Shown here one piece after another: positions 57,901 through 64,000 of a DNA stretch of 64,000 nucleotides. Position numbers and translations under genes: made by a program. How positions within the stretch are numbered: the stretch's first letter is position 1; each line of letters begins with the position of its first letter. Below the pieces are notes generated by a model that was not told the origin of the DNA, ran no database searches, and was given only the letters and a program-made list of their open reading frames with translations. Source of the stretch: Balanoglossus misakiensis (taxonomy: Eukaryota > Hemichordata); assembly GCA_040954595.2 (NCBI GenBank), contig CM082594.2:2170001-2234000 (forward strand), read 5' to 3'.

Positions 57901-60150
57901 AATCTTCTTCTCCAGAACGAGCGATAACTGAGTCGCAAGATTTGGGGAGTATGGTCATTGCACTGATGTCTACCAAGTTTGCAAAGAGGAATGTGATTGG
58001 TCGAAGGTTATGGCGGCCATATTGGATTTTGTAAAAAGCAGTGAAAAATTTAAATTCGTTTTCCTAGTCTAAACATTGATAGCATACAAATTCTTTTCAT
58101 GGATATCAATCGGCGTATGACTAAAATATGTTACAAATTTTTGGCGATTTTTCACATGACCTTTGACCTACTTTTCACATGTTATTATTTCTGCATATCT
58201 ATTTCCAGGATAACCTATAGGGCTAGACGTTTGGTTTTTGATGCAAGTGGATAAGTGTGTGATCAAAATATTTTGCTACTTTTCATGACCCCTTTGACCT
58301 CTGCTGACCTCATTAATTATGTGCATAGCTAATTACAGGCGAACCAATAGAGCTAGAGGTTTGGTTTTTCTTGGACATGGACCAGTATGGGGTCAACATT
58401 TTTTGCCCAAATGTTGGGTGACCTCTGGTGACCTTTGACCTACTTTCGCATATCTCAGCATCCAGAGCCGATACAGCCTTGGCATTTGGCAGGATAGGAC
58501 CAAAATGTAAAGCCAAATTTGAGGGTCACCTGTGATACCTGCCGACCTCATTAAATATGTACATACCTAATTACAGGCGAACCAATAGAGCAAGAGTTTT
58601 GGTTTTTGTTGGACATGTACTAGTATGGAATCAAAAATTTTGGCCCAAATTTTGGGTGACCTCAGGTGACCTTTGACCTACTTTCCCATATGTCAGCATC
58701 CAGACAGGATAGAGCCTTGGCATTTGGAGGGATTGAACACCTCATGGAGTCTTACATGTTATCACATGAACTGGCCCTGATCACCACCTGTGTGACGTAG
58801 ACCAGGACAGATCAAAAATCCTGATCACCCCTGTGTTACATCATCAACCGGAACTATTTCCACCGATTCGCCGTAGCTTTGTTGTCAAACAGAAACAGTA
58901 CGTGTAGCGCGCGGCATTTACAATACAGAAATGAAATCAAAAAATTACGGTTCCATGACAATAACGCTTTGTAAGCTCAAAACAGAAAGGTGGAATTTGG
59001 AAAGAAGACAGTCGACGCAACGATCATGGACGATCGTGGCTGTCAAAGTTTTGGGTCAGGTGTACATAGCCTAGGCTAGGCGCAAGTCCGGTACGTTCCG
59101 AGTCAAATCAGCGTGGGGAATTGTTTCGAGCCAGTTCAGCGTGACGACTGAACCTCTCTATTGCACCGGTCAACGAAATGTATAAGACGTGGCAACAGGT
59201 TGCAGTAAAATTGTTAGAGAATCGATTACATTTGTGTAAGGCCGAACTTCGAGCGAACGGAACTCAACGGGACGACTTGTTGGGAGATTTTATGAATGAT
59301 CAGCGATAGTTCACCATTTGCGTATATGCAAATGATGAACTATCGCTGATCATTCATAAAATCTCCCAACATATATCTCCTGGGGGACATAATCCCGCTC
59401 AGTAAAATACGACACCGCTCCAAAATTGTTGCAAGGTACTGAATTGTTTTAGTCCTGCCTCTTCTAACGAAAAATAAGAAGACTGTTCATGTGATAAATA
59501 TATAATCCCATATCTTTCTTTGTTTAACGTCATCGTATACTCGTGGTTTTCGCGGAAGCGTACAACTTCTCGCCTGCGGCTCGAAGTTGCACTGCTCCGC
59601 GAAAACCACTCGTATACGATGACGTCAAACAAAGAAAGATATCATGGGATTATATGTAATTACCTCATTAATTATGTACATATCTAATTCCAGGCGAACC
59701 AATAGGGGTAGAGGTTTGTTTTTTGTTGATCATGGACCAGTATGGTTTCAAAATGTTTGACCTACTTTCCCATATCTCGGCATCCACAGCAGATACAGGC
59801 TTGGAATTTGAAGGGATGGAACACCTAATGGAGTCTTGCATTTTAACTTATCTTTTATGCACATACGCATCTACATGCTAATCAAAAGAGCTAGGAGTTT
59901 TTGTTGGACATTGACCAGTTTGGGATCACACATTTTTGACAAAGGTGACCTTCAGGTGGCCCCTTCACTTACTCTCTCATATGTGGGTATCCTTAACGTC
60001 ATTATTTTATGATAGCAAATGGTAGACTGAATAATAAGGATATAAATGTATATTTCGACATGAACTAGTAGGGGTAAAAATACTCAACACTATTTTAGGT
60101 GACCTTAGGTGATCTTTGACCTACTTTTCCACATCTTGGCATCCTAAGTA
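51969..60150 (+). mobile_element. Tandem array of DR1-bearing repeat units, about 1.4 kb each
   Basis: After poly-T and a lead copy, GCTGCTTGCAGC followed by (TTTC)n and ATTCTTGTGTCAATTC marks units at 53089, 54532, 55972 and 57382 (spacing 1443, 1440, 1410). Each unit has AGATCTCAGAAACTACAAGT, TTGATAGCA, GGCGGCCATATTGGATTTT repeated, then two or three about 240-bp subunits with TGACCTTTGACCTAC, and ends GCTTGGGCCCGGACAATGCT. No open frame longer than about 90 codons. The last unit is cut by a composite foldback element and resumes at 59661 with ACCTCATTAATTATG. Confidence 0.85.
58764..59660. mobile_element. Composite foldback element, uninterrupted copy
   Basis: Starts TTATCACATGAACTGGCC and passes a palindrome (arms TGTTGGGAGATTTTATGAAT and ATTCATAAAATCTCCCAACA, about 59277-59371). 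TGTTCATGTGATAA follows near 59497, then the CG-rich hairpin and the end GGGATTATATGTAA. It is inserted into a DR1-array unit. It is the inverse of 48144-51036 without the 2-kb insertion. Confidence 0.75.
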
Positions 60151-63100
60151 TCTCCCAAACAAGATTTATTGAACACAGTTCACTGACACAGGAAGCACAA
60201 AATAAGACAAAGAAATTATGTTTTATTAAAGTGGTCAGAGACCTGTAATGTACAATAAAAGAAAGAAATGATTACAGAAAAACAGCAACGATTCAGCTGA
60301 TACAGTATCTGTGGTTTTTGCAAGAAAGAAAACACACAATAGAAGTTGTATAGATTTTAACCACTACATGATGAAACACAATTTGCCATTTATAATTCAC
60401 CTGCTATTGTACATATATACTAAAACATATTTAGATGCCTTTACTGCCTCTAGCCAGTGAATTGGTGTAATTATGTTAGAATGTTTCAGAATTGAGAATC
60501 ACATATATTAAAAGGATATATAGCACTTAACACCTATTTTGTTGCAAATTATGTACATGTAGCGTAAATATCTTAGATTGACAAAAGTCCAACATAATTT
60601 TCAGCTGTAATTCATCATTCAAATATGTAACTTTGGATATTTTTAATACCGGTACATATCCTTAGACATTTGGATATTGCTAATACATATCCATAAACAT
60701 TCTTTGTTACGCACAGTTTACAGAACTCAGGAAATAGAATAAAATGAAAATGTTTCTGCTGCACTTTAGTATAGCACTGACATAAATAGGCATCAGGCAT
60801 ACTCTCACAACATGGTTGTGTACACGCCTTGCATATGATTTGTTAAAGTCAAAAAAATACTTTTTGACTTTTTTGTGATATCAAGGTTTACAAGGAAGAC
60901 TTTCATAAAGTCACTCACAGTGCACTATAATGTCAGTGCATAACCTAAAAAGACACAGGAATTACCCTTTTGCAGTATGGAAAGTGGTGATTTTATGTTT
61001 CATACCTACATGAAGTGCAGTACTTGTACCAAAGTCTATTTCATTTGACAAATAAACATTACCTCAGCAGTGTATATGACATCTGTGTACATGAAAGGAA
61101 ACGACACTCTGAGAGCTCATTACATCCCCATAAGGTCCCCACATTTGGCAATTCTGGATATGCAGTCAAGTTAATAACTGTGTTGACACCATAAATTGTT
61201 TCACTGTAGGTTCAATCACATCTGTCTACAAGCACAGCAGAGGTTTAGTACAGTTCACCAATATTTCACATTTCAAATAGTCAAACAACAGGAAAAACTT
61301 GTGATATTAAACAAAATTCTTGCACCTTGAAAGCATACCTTACATCTATACATGACATGACAAATTATAAGATTTCTCACAGTTTTAGTGTAAACCATGT
61401 ATAGCTAGTAAGGAGGCATTGTAGGCACTCAGAATCTTTTACAAGACAATGTTGCATTTTAACTACTGCTGTAGCTTAGTCCACACGTGACAGTGAAATG
61501 AGCTAAAGTCAGATAATAAACATGTATGTTAAATGCAGATATTTCAGTTTATAATTATTTGTCAGGTTTCTATTTATGTTGATCTCTGCATTGGTTAAAT
61601 GAAATCATTGTCAAGTAGATATAGAGAAAATTATTATTCTTTCCTATCCATCATGCAACTGTATAAAGTCCAGTAACAGCATGGCATTCCTAAAATTCCT
61701 GGGTAAAGGTGGGGCTTGCTGAAGCGCACATCAGTGTGGCTTATGTCCACTTATCACACTCACAATCCTCTGATAGTGAGTTATGGTCTCACACACATAA
61801 TCTTCTGACAGTGATCAAGTTAATTTTGGCACTTATGGATGAGACTTTGTTCAGTTCATAGTCTATTACATTTGAATGTCATATCTATAGTACTTTTAGT
61901 GATTAATATAAACACAATGAATGTACTGTGAGAGTTGTCTCAAAGCTTCATTTTGTGTTTAATATTATATCATGTACTGATAATTGCATTCAGGACTTGT
62001 GTTATGGAGTTGTTGATGTTATACAAGGTGCAGCAACCAAGTTGGTGCAGTGATTGATTTCAGACTTCAGTTCCTCAGAACAATCACATCGAGCAGATGA
62101 TGCATTTTGTTACAGACAAATTGAACATACCTAATAAAGTGTACATCCCATTGTTAAATTACACTGGCTTCCACACTGTATACATATGTAATGTTTACTC
62201 TTGATGTATTATTCAATACAGATGTGGCAAGAACTACACTGGCATGATAATAAGGCTTCTTCACCACAAGCAATGGCATAAACATATCTTGTTGTATTCC
62301 TATCAACTGAAAAAACTGTACAAATATTTACTTTGGCTTAAAATGCCATTCTAACTGTGGTTAATTCATGATAATGGCTACATTTTGTACAGTCTTTCAT
62401 TCTTAACTCTTCATTTTAAATTAAGTTTACAATTTCCAACCGCAAATATTTGAGATTTTGTTCAAATATTAAAAGCACTTCACTCTAAATTAATATCTGT
62501 TGTGCATTACTGATAGACAGAAGCCTGTTTGGCAGTAAACTTTAAAAAGTCAAACACTTCATTCAATGTTCTAATAATAGCAACTATGTTGACATAAAAT
62601 CAACAATTTTCAAATACTAAACAGACATAATCTTTGTGGAGAAAAAGAATTACAATTTCACACAATTCAAGTAAAAATCTAACACAAACACTATATTGAC
62701 AAAAAAATTTACAATAATTACCATAAAATATTTGATGGAAACAACCATGTTCCATGAGAAATTTAACAATATCATATATTACAATTAATGTTATAATGAA
62801 AACATCTATCACTCTCAAAATGCCCAACAAACAGAAACTTTTTGAGAATGAAATGTCAATTAAAAACTTTTGTATTAATGTCACAATGAAGAAAAATATC
62901 TTCACTAAAAATTAATATTTACAATATTGTATCTTGTCTTATATGTATCTTGTGTTAAAATATCACGAATACACCATACTGCACATCATTAAAGGCCTGC
63001 ATACAGAAACAACAGAAAATTGTTCATACAATACCGAATAGCCTATCCTACAATAATATTATACATGTATTGTAATTACATCCTTTTTAGCCAGCAAATT

Positions 63101-63200
63101 GAACAGTTAAACTTTCTAAGAAAAAGACCATTTGAACAAAAGAATGTAAATTGCCTTAAACATACTTGACCTTTTTATATGGATTTTGCATAAATATAAA
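60151..63200 (-). other. AT-rich non-coding stretch, likely 3' UTR of a minus-strand gene
   Basis: AAGATTTATTGAACAC near 60161 gives AATAAA on the minus strand close to where the repeat array stops. The next 3 kb is AT-rich, free of recognisable repeats, and has no coding frame on either strand (the longest minus frame, 62600-62905, is Phe/Ile-rich and AT-driven). A long 3' UTR whose coding exons lie beyond the window is the simplest reading. Confidence 0.35.
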
Positions 63201-63210
63201 ATACCACCAT

Positions 63211-63221
<11 letters not shown>

Positions 63222-63280
<59 letters not shown>
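63222..63280 (+). repeat. (CA)n microsatellite followed by (TA)n
   Basis: About 29 CA units, then ATATATATA and ACATAC-rich sequence. Confidence 0.95.
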
Positions 63281-63290
<10 letters not shown>

Positions 63291-63549
63291 CATACCTATA
63301 TATACATACATATGCATGCATCCATCGATACATACATAGATAAATATGAAGTAAAGGTAAGCTTGAGAAACAATATGCGGTATGATGGTTTCTCAAGCTA
63401 CCCTTATATTATATTCTGATCAACTTCAGTATCGACCACTTTCTATCGGATCAGTCGTACCACATACCTCGTACATATACCACCCCTTACACACCCCAGA
63501 TTATATACAAATAGAAAATTGGAAATAATGACACTTTAACGAGCTTTAA

Positions 63550-64000
63550 CAATTAACTCTATAAGTCACTTCACGTTTTCGTTATTAAGGATCTCTTATT
63601 GATAGTCTGTATAAGTCTGTTCACATTTTCCATATTTAGGATCTCTTATTGATAATCTGTATAAGTCTGTTCGGTATTTAGGATCTCTTTTTGATAATCT
63701 GTATAAGTCTGTTCACGTTTTCGGTATTTAGGATCTCCTATTGATAATATGTATAAGTCTGTTCACATTTTCGGTATTTAGGATCTCTTTTTGATAATCT
63801 GTATAAGTCTGTTCACATTTTCGGTATTTAGGATCTCTTTTTGATAATCTGTATAAGTCTGTTCACATTTTCGGTATTTAGGATCTCTTTTTGATAATCT
63901 GTATAAGTCTGTTCACGTTTTCGGTATTTAGGATCTCCTATTGATAATCTGTATAAGTCTGTTCACATTTTCGGTATTTAGGATCTCTTTTTGATAATCT
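63550..64000 (+). repeat. 50-bp minisatellite running off the window
   Basis: Unit TTGATAATCTGTATAAGTCT plus GTTCACATTTTCGGTATTTA plus GGATCTCTTT. The period is exactly 50 bp from about 63691 on (next units at 63741, 63791, 63841 and so on). Earlier units are more diverged and one near 63670 lacks about 10 bp. Variants alternate CACATTT/CACGTTT and CTTTTTG/CCTATTG. Confidence 0.95.

Noticed and set aside
63175-63419. His/Thr or Val/Cys repeat proteins
   Set aside because: They are readouts of (CA)n.
1-64000. CRISPR-like arrays
   Set aside because: The direct repeats seen are minisatellites without spacer/repeat alternation, and the sequence is animal nuclear DNA.

Overview
The window is nuclear DNA of an animal. 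Genes are split by GT-AG introns, intergenic space is long, microsatellites are abundant, and transposable elements (TEs) fill most of the sequence. A Tx1-like non-LTR retrotransposon sits in (TC)n DNA, many MITEs are present, and there is an NB-ARC/TPR protein of the kind expanded in amphioxus, hemichordates, cnidarians and molluscs. Together these suggest a marine invertebrate, perhaps a non-vertebrate deuterostome; the species cannot be fixed from sequence alone. I see no bacterial or viral gene, no tRNA or rRNA, and no CRISPR array.

Layout. 1-0.9 kb: three tandem exon-like units ending in a thymine-free 26-bp minisatellite. 2-3 kb: a decayed LINE reverse transcriptase. 3.4-6.2 kb (+): a complete six-exon TMEM220-like gene. 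7.95-8.2 kb: a truncated monocarboxylate-transporter-like segment. 9.5-14.9 kb: a nest of TEs inside one another, including a hairpin array and a 258-bp tandem duplication. 15.0-16.6 kb (+): the last four exons of an INTS1-like gene. 17.7-19.7 kb (-): a four-exon gene for a secreted cysteine-containing protein I do not recognise, with a decayed second copy at 20.5-21.5 kb. 24.1-29.05 kb (-): the C-terminal part of an NB-ARC/TPR protein, interrupted by a Harbinger-type MITE exactly inside a coding exon. 29.05-37.46 kb: a (CT)n-rich tandem array that carries repeated acceptor/micro-exon/donor signals and is split by a broken Tx1-like LINE with a 2.1-kb tandem duplication. 37.5-40.1 kb: a second, different LINE, itself hit by the same Harbinger MITE family. 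40-51.7 kb: TE remnants, MITEs and possible 3' UTR of a minus-strand gene. 51.7-60.1 kb: an array of hairpins followed by about 1.4-kb tandem units of a repeat family loaded with perfect DR1 (AGGTCAAAGGTCA) motifs. 60.2-63.2 kb: AT-rich non-coding DNA that looks like a minus-strand 3' UTR. 63.2-64 kb: (CA)n and a 50-bp minisatellite running off the end.

The genes do not form a pathway: TMEM220-like, INTS1-like, secreted protein and NB-ARC/TPR are unrelated neighbours. The main biology is in how mobile DNA has shaped them: a MITE in a coding exon next to a ready-made splice donor, LINE insertion into microsatellite, compensatory base changes in the hairpin array, and a dispersed repeat carrying 16 perfect nuclear-receptor-type sites. 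All assignments come from reading translations and motifs by eye; no database search was possible.
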